The translations under genes and the position numbers were made by a program. The notes under the pieces are model-generated. The model was not told where the DNA came from. It ran no database searches and saw only the letters and a list, made by a program, of their open reading frames with translations. 41,719 bases of DNA from Thalassobacillus sp043497085 (GTDB lineage Bacteria > Bacillota > Bacilli > Bacillales > Halobacillaceae): NCBI GenBank assembly GCA_043497085.1, contig JBIEKI010000025.1. One strand, given 5' to 3'. Shown here one piece after another: positions 29,724-38,344 of the stretch (position 1 is its first letter; the number at the start of each line of letters is the position of its first letter).

Positions 29724-30581
29724 TTGGAAAGACAAGTGCTGGATATTAGAAAGCTGGAGCGGGAGGATTTGGAAAACCTAAAACAAATGGATACAGGAAT
29801 TGTAGATGATTATGTCATCCGTATCTTTCCAAAACTAATTGATTCAAAAGAACATCAGATTTTCGGCTTATTCCAAGGAGAATCATTATTGAGTGTAGCA
29901 GGTTACACCATTTTTTCCGGAAAATTTGCCATGCTTGGCAGAATGCGCAGTGATCGACGCTACATCGGGAAAGGTTATAGTACCGAAGTGATGACCTTCA
30001 TTGCTGATTTATTAAGTAAAGACCCGGATATCCAATGGATCGGCGCTAACACACAAACCCATAATTACCCCGCCCAGCGCGTAATTGAAAGATCGGGAAT
30101 GAAACCTGGACCTGTGCATTACTATGCGATATTGAAAGAAAAAATAGATCATTTAGGCGTGAAAGGACAGCTATGGAAGAAGGTCGATGAACTTGCCCGG
30201 AAGAGGAGCCTGTTATCTTCCCTTGATTATAATGTCCTTGGGGCTTTTCCTTACGAGTGCTACTACCCGCTGCCGTTTGATGAGAAACTATTCACAGACG
30301 AATATTTAAACGAATGTACCTTTTACATAAATCCGGAAGAAGACAGGTTTGTCATCTTCCGCAATGACCAAAAAGGTGCCCTTCATACCCATGTAAAATA
30401 TTTTTGGGACGATCACTTCGAACAGCCAGGCTTTTTTGAAACTGTCTATCATAACTGGGACGATAACCCTGAAGCTGTTGGAGCGTGGATCGATTTTTCT
30501 GAAACTGGCTACAAAAACATCCCTGATACATCTATCTTTGAAGTGCAAAAGCCTTGGCGACTATATTGTAGATGGTTTTAA
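29724..30581 (+). CDS. GNAT-family N-acetyltransferase with C-terminal extension
   Basis: A 285-residue protein. The N-terminal 150 residues are a GNAT domain with a probable acetyl-CoA loop in MRSDRRYIGKGYSTEVM (about 72-88). The remaining part, with YNVLGAFPYECYYPLPF and an acidic, aromatic tail, is not one I recognise. The substrate is unknown. The start is TTG 29724 just after aaggggcgggg. It is on the plus strand inserted between smpB and rnr, breaking the usual contiguous rnr-smpB pair, and shares a bidirectional terminator with rnr. Confidence 0.82.
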   Translation: MERQVLDIRKLEREDLENLKQMDTGIVDDYVIRIFPKLIDSKEHQIFGLFQGESLLSVAGYTIFSGKFAMLGRMRSDRRYIGKGYSTEVMTFIADLLSKDPDIQWIGANTQTHNYPAQRVIERSGMKPGPVHYYAILKEKIDHLGVKGQLWKKVDELARKRSLLSSLDYNVLGAFPYECYYPLPFDEKLFTDEYLNECTFYINPEEDRFVIFRNDQKGALHTHVKYFWDDHFEQPGFFETVYHNWDDNPEAVGAWIDFSETGYKNIPDTSIFEVQKPWRLYCRWF

Positions 30582-30596
30582 CTTCCCACCCATATG

Positions 30597-30628
30597 AAAA
30601 GCTGCCGGCATTACCGGCAGCTTTTTGT
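30597..30628. terminator. Bidirectional terminator between the GNAT gene and rnr
   Basis: aaaagctgccgg (30597-30608) pairs with ccggcagctttt (30614-30625). Confidence 0.92.
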
Positions 30629-30634
30629 ATAAAG

Positions 30635-32947
30635 TTACTTCTTTTTCTTTTTATTTTTCTTTTTTTGTTTCAGCCCTTTGTTATTATAAAAAGGCTTTTT
30701 ACTTTTATCTTTACCCTTTTCTTTCTTTTTCCCACTTTTGTTTTCAGAAGTACGATTGGAACTTCTTGTTTTGATGACTTTTGGCCGTGCGTCCGGATCA
30801 CGTTCTTTGCGTGGCTTCATCCCGACAATCTCAAAATCGACTACCCGTTCTTCCAGATTCACGTTCGTCACACGGACGGTCACTTCATCACCAATCCGGA
30901 AGACATTGCCGGTCCGCTCACCGATCATTGCGTATTGCCGTTCTTCAAAATGATAATAGTCATCCGTCAGATAACTTACATGGACCAGTCCTTCAACTGT
31001 GTTCGGCAATTCAACGAACAATCCAAAGCTCGTCACAGAACTGATAACACCTTCAAACTCTTCGCCGATTTTATCTTGCATATACTCCGCTTTCTTCAAA
31101 TCATCGGTTTCTCGTTCTGCATCGACGGCTGCGCGTTCCATTTCAGAGGAATGACGTGCAATTTCAGGCATTTTCTCTTTCCAATGCTGCTGTGTTTTCT
31201 CATCCAGTTTCTTTTCTACCAAATAAGTCCGGATTAAACGATGGACGATCAAGTCTGGATAACGCCTGATTGGTGACGTGAAGTGGGTATAAAAATCAGT
31301 TGCCAGCCCAAAGTGGCCGATACTTTGCGGATCATATTTCGCCTGCTGCATCGAACGGAGCATCAATTTAGAAATAATCATTTCTTCCTGTGCACCCTCG
31401 ATACCCTCCAACACTTTTTGCAATGCTTGTGGGTGAATTTCGTTAGCGGTACCGCGTACCACGTATCCAAGGTTTGCAACGAACTCAAAGAAATGCTGGA
31501 GTTTATCCGGGTCTGGATCCTGGTGAATCCGATGTATAAACGGCACATCCATCCAATGGAAATGTTCTGCCACTGTTTCGTTGGCAGCCAGCATGAATTC
31601 TTCAATCAACCGCTCAGCAATAGAGCGTTCACGAAGCTTTACATCAATGGCTTTACCTTGTTCATCAACAATGACACCGGCTTCTTTAAAATCAAAATCG
31701 ATAGCTCCGCGTCCCATACGTTTTTTTCTTAATGTTGCAGCTAGCTTTCCCATGTCAGTGAACATCGGGATAAGCTCCTTATACCGTTCCATCAATTCAG
31801 GGTCCTGATCTTCCAGTATCTTGTTTACATCTTTGTATGTCATCCGCTCATTGGTCTTAATGACACTCTGGAAAATCTCATGATTGACTACCTCACCGCT
31901 TGAATCGATTTCCATCTCACAAGACAGCGTCAATCTGTCAACCTGGGGATTCAAGGAACAGATTCCATTAGATAACCGATGCGGAATCATAGGGATTACA
32001 CGATCGACCAGATAGACACTTGTCGCTCGTTCAGCTGCTTCCTGATCAATAGGAGAACCCTCCTCCACATAGTAAGAAACATCTGCGATATGGACACCAA
32101 GCTTGAAGTTGCCATTGTCCAGCCTTTTGACCATGACAGCATCATCCAAGTCCTTCGCATCGGCTCCATCAATCGTAACAATCATTTCATCGCGTAAGTC
32201 ACGGCGATTTTTGATTTCCTCCGGTGAGATTTCATCCGGAGTATTTTTTGCCTGTTCTAACACCTCATCAGGAAAATCAAGTTTGATACCATGTTTATAA
32301 ATAATTGAAATGATATCGATCCCCGGGTCATTCTTATGGCCAAGAATTTCCTCTATTTCCCCTTCTGCACTCATCCGGTCTTCTGGGTACTTAGTTATTT
32401 TAACAATAACCTTATGTCCGTCCGCGGCTCCATTAGCCGCTCCTTTTGGAATAAAAATATCGTTCGGTATCCGTTTATCATCTGCAATGACAAACCCAAA
32501 GTTTCTACTTGGCTGATACGTACCGACTACTTTGTCCGTAGCCCTTTCCAGAATACGAATGACTGTTCCTTCCGGCCTTGCTCCTGATTCGTCTCTTTTC
32601 TCTACGCGAACCAGCACTTTATCATTATTCATGGCCGAGTGCAGGTCAGAATGGTGAATATAAATATCATCTTTTCCTTCTTCGTCCGGGATCAAAAACG
32701 CAAACCCTTTTGCATGCATCTGGATGCGGCCGCGAATCAAATTCATTTTTTCCGGCAGGCCAAAACGATTTTTACGTGTCCGTACTAATTCACCTTGTTC
32801 TTCCAACTCATTCAGTGTCTTCATGAGGTCTGAAAAGTCATCGGCTCCATCGAGCTCAAGCGTTTCTTCTAGTTCTTGCACTGATAGTGGTTTAGATGCT
32901 GATTCATGAAAAAAGTCCAATACTTTGTTCTTCAATTCCATATTCAA
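30635..32947 (-). CDS. rnr: Ribonuclease R
   Basis: A 770-residue 3'-5' exoribonuclease of the RNase II family. An N-terminal helix-turn-helix-like domain and cold-shock domains precede the RNB catalytic core (VTIDGADAKDLDDAVMVKR and HIADVSYYV), followed by an S1 domain (GEEFEGVISSVTSFGLFVELPNTVEGLVHVS, about 620-700) and a very lysine-rich tail. RNase R unwinds and degrades structured RNA and works with SmpB-tmRNA on faulty mRNAs. The start is TTG 32947, ten bases after aaaggagg; ATG 32941 is the alternative. Confidence 0.96.
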   Translation of the reverse strand: MNMELKNKVLDFFHESASKPLSVQELEETLELDGADDFSDLMKTLNELEEQGELVRTRKNRFGLPEKMNLIRGRIQMHAKGFAFLIPDEEGKDDIYIHHSDLHSAMNNDKVLVRVEKRDESGARPEGTVIRILERATDKVVGTYQPSRNFGFVIADDKRIPNDIFIPKGAANGAADGHKVIVKITKYPEDRMSAEGEIEEILGHKNDPGIDIISIIYKHGIKLDFPDEVLEQAKNTPDEISPEEIKNRRDLRDEMIVTIDGADAKDLDDAVMVKRLDNGNFKLGVHIADVSYYVEEGSPIDQEAAERATSVYLVDRVIPMIPHRLSNGICSLNPQVDRLTLSCEMEIDSSGEVVNHEIFQSVIKTNERMTYKDVNKILEDQDPELMERYKELIPMFTDMGKLAATLRKKRMGRGAIDFDFKEAGVIVDEQGKAIDVKLRERSIAERLIEEFMLAANETVAEHFHWMDVPFIHRIHQDPDPDKLQHFFEFVANLGYVVRGTANEIHPQALQKVLEGIEGAQEEMIISKLMLRSMQQAKYDPQSIGHFGLATDFYTHFTSPIRRYPDLIVHRLIRTYLVEKKLDEKTQQHWKEKMPEIARHSSEMERAAVDAERETDDLKKAEYMQDKIGEEFEGVISSVTSFGLFVELPNTVEGLVHVSYLTDDYYHFEERQYAMIGERTGNVFRIGDEVTVRVTNVNLEERVVDFEIVGMKPRKERDPDARPKVIKTRSSNRTSENKSGKKKEKGKDKSKKPFYNNKGLKQKKKNKKKKK

Positions 32948-33003
32948 AACGCTTCATCCTCCTTTATCGTTCCGTGACATTCCGACCTTGAATGGACATT
33001 ATA

Positions 33004-33747
33004 TTAATCCCAGTCCAACGATTCTAAAAACTCGAGTACATCTTGATGAAGTTCATCTTTTTCCTGGTCCATAGTGATGACATGCCCCGAATTCTCATAC
33101 CATTTGATATCTTTTTGATCGGATTCCACGTTCTCATATATATAATTAGCGCTGTCTTTGTTGATCATTTCATCTTGAGCGGCCTGAACAACGAAAGTCG
33201 GGGTATAAATGTGATCGATATGATCATGGACTTCATTGATAAACTGCCCCAGCTGCTTGAACATATCTTGTGACTGATCCATCAGGTCTTCTATTTCCTG
33301 CTGGATAGTCTCCTTGTCTTTACCCTCTAACTGTTTATATTCTTTTGCTTTGAAGCGAAATCCTCCCGTTAATTGTTCTTCATTATCAAAGAACATCGGC
33401 GCGCACATTGGAATGACTCCTCTAATCTTTTCTGTATAAGCAAGTTTCAGTCCAAGTACCCCTCCAAGAGAAAGACCTGCGACAGCGATTTTTTCGTATC
33501 CTAAATCACGCAGATGATTCAAGGCTTGCTCCACATCTTCCCACCATTGATCTGGCGATGCCTTCGTCAATTCTTCTGGAGGCAGGCCATGTCCACGATA
33601 AATGGGTGCATGACTAGTATAACCATGTTTCTGCAGAAAGCGTCCCATCATACGGACATCAGCGGAATGTCCTGTGAATCCATGTAGTAACAATACCGCA
33701 CGTTCTCCTTCTTCAAACGTGAACGGTTGTGGTTGTTTTATTTTCAT
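33004..33747 (-). CDS. est: Carboxylesterase (Est30/YvaK type)
   Basis: A 247-residue alpha/beta hydrolase. The catalytic triad is Ser93 in GLSLGG, Asp192 in QAAQDEM and His222 in NSGHVITMD; the oxyanion segment LLLHGFTGHSAD follows the first strand. It hydrolyses short acyl esters; the natural substrate is unknown. It matches B. subtilis YvaK in sequence and place, between secG and rnr. Confidence 0.92.
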   Translation of the reverse strand: MKIKQPQPFTFEEGERAVLLLHGFTGHSADVRMMGRFLQKHGYTSHAPIYRGHGLPPEELTKASPDQWWEDVEQALNHLRDLGYEKIAVAGLSLGGVLGLKLAYTEKIRGVIPMCAPMFFDNEEQLTGGFRFKAKEYKQLEGKDKETIQQEIEDLMDQSQDMFKQLGQFINEVHDHIDHIYTPTFVVQAAQDEMINKDSANYIYENVESDQKDIKWYENSGHVITMDQEKDELHQDVLEFLESLDWD

Positions 33748-33878
33748 AAGTCAGTTCTCTCCTTACTTTTGTAATTCCCTATATCAGTAGTTTTCATTCT
33801 CATTCAGTCAGCCTTTTTATTTTAGCAAACTGCTTCTTATCGTTCATTATGTTTGCTTAGGAAGATGGATATTCAGAA

Positions 33879-33916
33879 AATAAGAAAGCCGCGCTAAATA
33901 GCGCGGCTTTCTTATT
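33879..33916. terminator. Terminator after secG
   Basis: aataagaaagccgcgc (33879-33894) pairs perfectly with gcgcggctttcttatt (33901-33916), loop taaata. It separates secG from est, so est and rnr need read-through or another promoter. Confidence 0.92.
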
Positions 33917-33923
33917 ACTTTGG

Positions 33924-34157
33924 TTAACTTAACACATAAGCAGCTAAAAATGCGAAAACGAAGAATAGCACTCCAGTAACAATAGTAGCTTTGTGGAGCA
34001 CAGCATCGATTCCTCTTGCTTTTTGCTTACCGAATAATTGTTCAGCCCCACCGGAAATGGCACCTGAAAGGCCTGCGCTTTTACCGGATTGAAGAAGAAC
34101 TAGAACGATCATGACAAGTGTATCGATTGTTAATAACGTGATTGCGAGTGTTTGCAT
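33924..34157 (-). CDS. secG: Protein translocase subunit SecG
   Basis: A 77-residue two-helix membrane protein of the SecYEG translocon. Marks are the first helix IDTLVMIVLVLLQSGKSAGLSGAISGGAEQLFG and the last helix VTGVLFFVFAFLAAYVLS. Start 34157 follows aggaggtg; the open frame extends 24 codons further upstream without support. It stands at the head of the secG-est-rnr-smpB-ssrA block. Confidence 0.95.
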   Translation of the reverse strand: MQTLAITLLTIDTLVMIVLVLLQSGKSAGLSGAISGGAEQLFGKQKARGIDAVLHKATIVTGVLFFVFAFLAAYVLS

Positions 34158-34338
34158 GATGTGACTGACACCTCCTAAGAACGCACAAATACATAATGTA
34201 AATGTAGCACAAATTCCCATTCTGGGCAAGATAATATCAATGTTTCAAGCGACAAATCGAAAGAGTTCATAATGCTCGTTTTCTTTCTTATAGCATTCTT
34301 CAACTATTGCTAGTATATAAGAAATGCGCACGTGAATG

Positions 34339-34400
34339 TTTCTGATTGATACCGTTCACAATCATGACATATTTTGATTGTTTATGAGCGTTTTTGATTG
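34339..34400. promoter_or_regulatory. Probable FruR operator cluster
   Basis: tttctgattg (34339-34348), caatca (34359-34364), ttttgattg (34372-34380) and ttttgattg (34392-34400) repeat. The last two are spaced by exactly 20 bp; caatca and the next tgattg form an inverted pair. They cover the region up to the -35 of the fru promoter. Confidence 0.5.
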
Positions 34401-34426
34401 AAAAATGTAAGGGCTTCCTTTATGAT
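34398..34426 (+). promoter_or_regulatory. SigA-like promoter of the fru-pts operon
   Basis: TTGAAA (34398-34403), a 17-bp spacer and TATGAT (34421-34426), with the start point just before the fruR ribosome site. Confidence 0.7.
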
Positions 34427-34459
34427 GTAGATAGGATATTTTGAAAGGAGTGTCAGCCA

Positions 34460-35209
34460 GTGTTGACTCCTGAACGCCATCAAATGATTCTGCAGCTGCT
34501 CCAGGATAGAAAAACAGTGAAGATGAAGGATTTGGTTGAAGCTACCAAGGCTTCAGAATCGACTATCAGGCGAGATCTCAGCTTCTTAGAGGAACAAAAA
34601 AAGCTCCGTCGCGTACATGGGGGAGCTTCGATAAAGAGTGCAACCAGTGAAGAACCGAGTCTACAGGAAAAAAGGACAGTCCAGCTGGCTGAAAAGCAAG
34701 CCATCGCCAAATATGCGTCAAGCCTGGTACGGGAAGGTGATAGTATCTTTCTTGATGCAGGATCGACCACTTACGAAATGATTCCTTTTTTGGCTCAAAA
34801 GAATGTATTGGTAGTCACTAATGGGCTTTCGCACTTGGAAACCCTGACCAGCTATGACATAGAGACATACGTTATCGGTGGCCGGATCAAACGAAAGACG
34901 CGGGCAGTAATCGGAGCACACGCTGTCGAAAGCTTAAAACATTATCGTTTCGATAAAAGTTTTCTCGGTATTAACGGGGTTCATCCCAAAGAAGGATTTA
35001 CTACTCCCGATCCTGAGGAAGCGGTTGTAAAGAACACCGCCCTTCAGCTGGCCGGTGAGACTTTTATATTAGCGGATGCCTCAAAATTCAATGAAATTAC
35101 ATTTGCGAAAGTGGCAGATATTCAGGATGCAGTCATCATTTCTGATGCACCGGAAGATTTATTGCCATCCTTTAAAGAACTAACAGAAGTAAAGGTTGTG
35201 ACATCATGA
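34460..35209 (+). CDS. fruR: DeoR-family fructose operon regulator FruR
   Basis: A 249-residue DeoR-type repressor. The winged helix-turn-helix is at the N-terminus (ASESTIRRDLSFLEEQKKLRRVHGGA), and the effector domain shows FLDAGSTTYEMI and RFDKSFLGINGVHPKEGFTTPDPEEA, the latter nearly identical to B. subtilis FruR. It presumably senses fructose-1-phosphate and controls its own operon. The start is GTG 34460, nine bases after aaaggag; TTG is the next codon. Confidence 0.92.
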   Translation: MLTPERHQMILQLLQDRKTVKMKDLVEATKASESTIRRDLSFLEEQKKLRRVHGGASIKSATSEEPSLQEKRTVQLAEKQAIAKYASSLVREGDSIFLDAGSTTYEMIPFLAQKNVLVVTNGLSHLETLTSYDIETYVIGGRIKRKTRAVIGAHAVESLKHYRFDKSFLGINGVHPKEGFTTPDPEEAVVKNTALQLAGETFILADASKFNEITFAKVADIQDAVIISDAPEDLLPSFKELTEVKVVTS

Positions 35210-36120
35210 TATATACTTGTACGCTGAACCCTTCCATCGACTACATTATGCATGTAGACCAATTTGAACCTGGAGGGTTGAACCGCGCTGAAAAAACTTT
35301 CTATTACCCTGGAGGTAAAGGAATCAATGTTTCCCGGGTGTTAAACAAACTGTCTACCCCATCCATCGCTTTAGGGTTTGCCGGGGGATTTACTGGACAG
35401 TTCATCCGTTCTTTCTTAGATGGCGAGGGTGTTTCCCACCATTTCATCGAAACGGATGAACCCTCCCGCATTAACGTCAAAATGAAAGCGGGTAATGAAA
35501 CAGAGATTAACGGACCCGGACCGTCAATCACCTCTGCCCAGGAAACTGAATTATTAGCTTCCATAGAAAAATTATCACTGGAAGATACATTAGTGATTGC
35601 GGGAAGTGTTCCTGCTTCCCTGGATAAAGATATTTATTTGAAGATCTCCAATATATGCAAGCAGCAAAATATCTCATTAGTTGCGGACACGTCAGGCGCT
35701 GCCCTTAAACAGCTGGTGGGGTCCCCAGTAATGCTGTTAAAACCGAACCACCACGAGTTAGGCCAATTGTTCGGCACAGCAATCACTACGAAAGACGATG
35801 CGGTCTTTTATGCGAAAAAACTGGTTGAGAAAGGAGCCCATAACGTCATTGTTTCCATGGGCGGTGATGGAGCTGTACTGGTTGATTCCAAACGTGCTTT
35901 GTACGCGAATGTACCGCAAGGAATAGTCAAAAATTCTGTGGGTGCCGGAGATTCAGTAGTAGCCGGGTTCTTGTCAGCGATAACGACCGGAAAGAGCCTC
36001 GAAGACTCTTTACAATATGGCGTTGCTGCCGGAAGTGCTACGGCATTCAATGATGACCTCTGTAATGAAAAAGAAGTAGAGTCACTACTCAAAGATATTG
36101 ATGTTATCGGGTTAAAATAA
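35206..36120 (+). CDS. fruK: 1-phosphofructokinase
   Basis: A 304-residue PfkB-family kinase that phosphorylates fructose-1-phosphate to the 1,6-bisphosphate. Marks are TLNPSIDYI at the N-terminus, GGKGINVSRVL and the catalytic SVGAGDSVVAGFL near residue 248. The start overlaps the fruR stop by four bases. It supplies the step after FruA uptake. Confidence 0.95.
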   Translation: MIYTCTLNPSIDYIMHVDQFEPGGLNRAEKTFYYPGGKGINVSRVLNKLSTPSIALGFAGGFTGQFIRSFLDGEGVSHHFIETDEPSRINVKMKAGNETEINGPGPSITSAQETELLASIEKLSLEDTLVIAGSVPASLDKDIYLKISNICKQQNISLVADTSGAALKQLVGSPVMLLKPNHHELGQLFGTAITTKDDAVFYAKKLVEKGAHNVIVSMGGDGAVLVDSKRALYANVPQGIVKNSVGAGDSVVAGFLSAITTGKSLEDSLQYGVAAGSATAFNDDLCNEKEVESLLKDIDVIGLK

Positions 36121-36133
36121 AGGAGGGAAAGCC

Positions 36134-38020
36134 ATGAAAATCACAGATTTATTGAAAAAGGACACGATCCTATTGAACCTATCCGCTCGTTCTAAAGCGG
36201 AAGCCATCGATGAACTTGTAGGTAAACTGGATCAAGCAGGCCGTTTAAATGATAAACAAGGGTTCAAAGATGCCATATTAGAACGCGAATCACAAAGTAC
36301 GACAGGAATAGGTGAAGGAATTGCTATCCCGCACGCTAAGACCAGTGCTGTAAAAGAACCAGCCATCGCATTTGGCCGCTCATCAGAAGGGCTTGATTAT
36401 GAATCCCTTGATGGCCAGCCGACCAACTTGTTTTTCATGATTGCGGCTTCGGAAGGTGCAAATAAGACACATCTGGAAACTTTATCCCGCTTATCCTCTT
36501 TCTTAATGGATAAAAATTTCCGCGACCAACTTGAGCAAGCGAAAACAGAAGATGAAATTATAGAAGCAATCAATGCCAAAGAGGCAGAAGAAGATGAGGG
36601 TGAAGTGGAAGCAGAAGGCACTGATAGCCGAATTCTAGCGGTTACTGCCTGCCCTACTGGTATCGCGCATACCTATATGGCTGCCGATAAATTAAAAGAG
36701 ACTGCGAAAGAAAAAGGAATTAACATCAAAGTACAGACCAATGGTTCCAGCGGAGTCAAGAACCGTTTGACTGAGCAGGATATTCAAGATGCAGACGCAA
36801 TCATTGTGGCAGCTGATACAAAAGTAGAAATGGAAGGCTTCAAAGGCAAGCCTGTCATTGAAGTTCCAGTAGCAAAAGCTATCCACGAACCAGATAAACT
36901 CCTTGATCGTGCAGTAAACAAAGATGCGCCAATTTACCAGGGAGGCGGCAATACTTCCGAGCGTTCTTCTAATGAGGGAAATCAGCGTTCAGGTATCTAC
37001 AAACACTTGATGAACGGTGTTTCCAACATGCTTCCATTCGTTGTAGGGGGCGGAATCCTGATTGCCATTTCCTTTTTGTTCGGAATCAATGCAGCAGACC
37101 CGTCCAGCGATGAATACAACCGTTTTGCAGAAATGCTCAGCATTATCGGCGGTGACAACGCCTTCTTCTTACTTGTTCCAGTACTGGCTGGTTTCATTGC
37201 ATCCAGTATTGCTGATCGCCCCGGCTTTGCTCCTGGTATGGTTGGTGGTTTAATAGCGATTACCACAGGTGTAGAAGGAACCAGCGGTTCTGGTTTTCTT
37301 GGCGGTCTGATCGCAGGTTTCCTTGCTGGTTACTTGACGCTTGGAATTAAAAAAATGCTTGAAGGGTTACCTGACATGCTTGATGGTTTAAAAACCGTGT
37401 TATTTTATCCAGTCCTGGCTATTTTCGGTACCGGGATGGTTATGCTTCTTATCAATCCTCCATTAACCAGGATTTACAGTGGTGTACTGAGCTGGTTAGA
37501 AGGTATGGGTGGCACGAACCTGGCTGTCGTAGGATTGTTGTTAGGCGGTATGATGGCTATCGACATGGGTGGACCGATCAATAAAGCGGCTTATACATTC
37601 GGACTTGCGATGATTGACGCACAGAACTATGAATTCATTGCGGCTATCATGGCTGGTGGTATGGTTCCTCCATTAGCTATGGGTATCGCTACTTTGATCT
37701 TTAAAAACAAATTCTCACCACAGGAACGAGAAGCTGGTAAAACAGCCCTTCCATTAGGTGCTTTTTTCATTACAGAAGGTGCTATTCCTTTCGCTGCTGC
37801 TGATCCGGTACGTGTCATCCCTTCTCTGGTAGTAGGTTCAGCTGTCGCCGGCTCACTTACTATGTTGTTCGGAATCCAGTTATTTGCCCCACATGGAGGG
37901 ATTTTCGTCTTCCCGCTTGTAGAAGGTGGCTGGTACCTTTATACAATAGCTATCCTGATTGGATCATTTATCAGTGCCCTTATTGTAGGATTCTTGAAAA
38001 AGGACCTGCAAAAAGCTTAA
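36134..38020 (+). CDS. fruA: Fructose PTS transporter EIIABC
   Basis: A 628-residue PTS permease with all three domains. EIIA comes first (phosphoryl His67 in GIAIPHAKT), then EIIB (Cys173 in AVTACPTGIAHTYMAA), then the EIIC membrane channel from about 288 (YKHLMNGVSNMLPFVVGGG to the end). It takes up fructose as fructose-1-phosphate. An acidic linker (150-165) joins A and B. It starts 13 bases after fruK and precedes ptsH, which supplies its phosphate. Confidence 0.95.
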   Translation: MKITDLLKKDTILLNLSARSKAEAIDELVGKLDQAGRLNDKQGFKDAILERESQSTTGIGEGIAIPHAKTSAVKEPAIAFGRSSEGLDYESLDGQPTNLFFMIAASEGANKTHLETLSRLSSFLMDKNFRDQLEQAKTEDEIIEAINAKEAEEDEGEVEAEGTDSRILAVTACPTGIAHTYMAADKLKETAKEKGINIKVQTNGSSGVKNRLTEQDIQDADAIIVAADTKVEMEGFKGKPVIEVPVAKAIHEPDKLLDRAVNKDAPIYQGGGNTSERSSNEGNQRSGIYKHLMNGVSNMLPFVVGGGILIAISFLFGINAADPSSDEYNRFAEMLSIIGGDNAFFLLVPVLAGFIASSIADRPGFAPGMVGGLIAITTGVEGTSGSGFLGGLIAGFLAGYLTLGIKKMLEGLPDMLDGLKTVLFYPVLAIFGTGMVMLLINPPLTRIYSGVLSWLEGMGGTNLAVVGLLLGGMMAIDMGGPINKAAYTFGLAMIDAQNYEFIAAIMAGGMVPPLAMGIATLIFKNKFSPQEREAGKTALPLGAFFITEGAIPFAAADPVRVIPSLVVGSAVAGSLTMLFGIQLFAPHGGIFVFPLVEGGWYLYTIAILIGSFISALIVGFLKKDLQKA

Positions 38021-38073
38021 AATGGTATAGTTAAGGTATGAACAAAGAGAACTCTTTTGAGGAGGAATAAATC

Positions 38074-38340
38074 ATGAAAGAAAAAACTTTTACAATTACA
38101 TCGTCTGACGGGGTACATGCGCGTCCAGCTACCGTACTTGTTCAGAAAGCAGGAAACTTTGAAGCTGATATCAACCTGCAGTATAAAGAGAAAGCTGTAA
38201 ATTTAAAATCCATCATGGGGATTATGAGTCTTGGCATCCCATCCGGAGCAGAAGTAAAAATTACAGCTGAAGGCAATGACGAAGAAGAAGCTATTCAGAA
38301 ATTAGAAGAAACCATGAAAAACGAAGGCCTGGGGGAATAA
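38074..38340 (+). CDS. ptsH: Phosphocarrier protein HPr
   Basis: An 88-residue HPr with the catalytic His15 in GVHARPAT and the regulatory Ser46 in NLKSIMG, both intact. HPr passes phosphate from enzyme I to EIIA domains; HPr-Ser-P is the CcpA corepressor in Firmicutes. The ribosome site gaggagg precedes the ATG. It lies 53 bases after fruA and five before ptsI. Confidence 0.97.
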   Translation: MKEKTFTITSSDGVHARPATVLVQKAGNFEADINLQYKEKAVNLKSIMGIMSLGIPSGAEVKITAEGNDEEEAIQKLEETMKNEGLGE

Positions 38341-38344
38341 CAAC

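Noticed and set aside
30572..31237. Long plus-strand frame of 221 codons
   Set aside because: It lies antisense within rnr, is a compositional shadow of its lysine-rich and catalytic regions and has no ribosome site.
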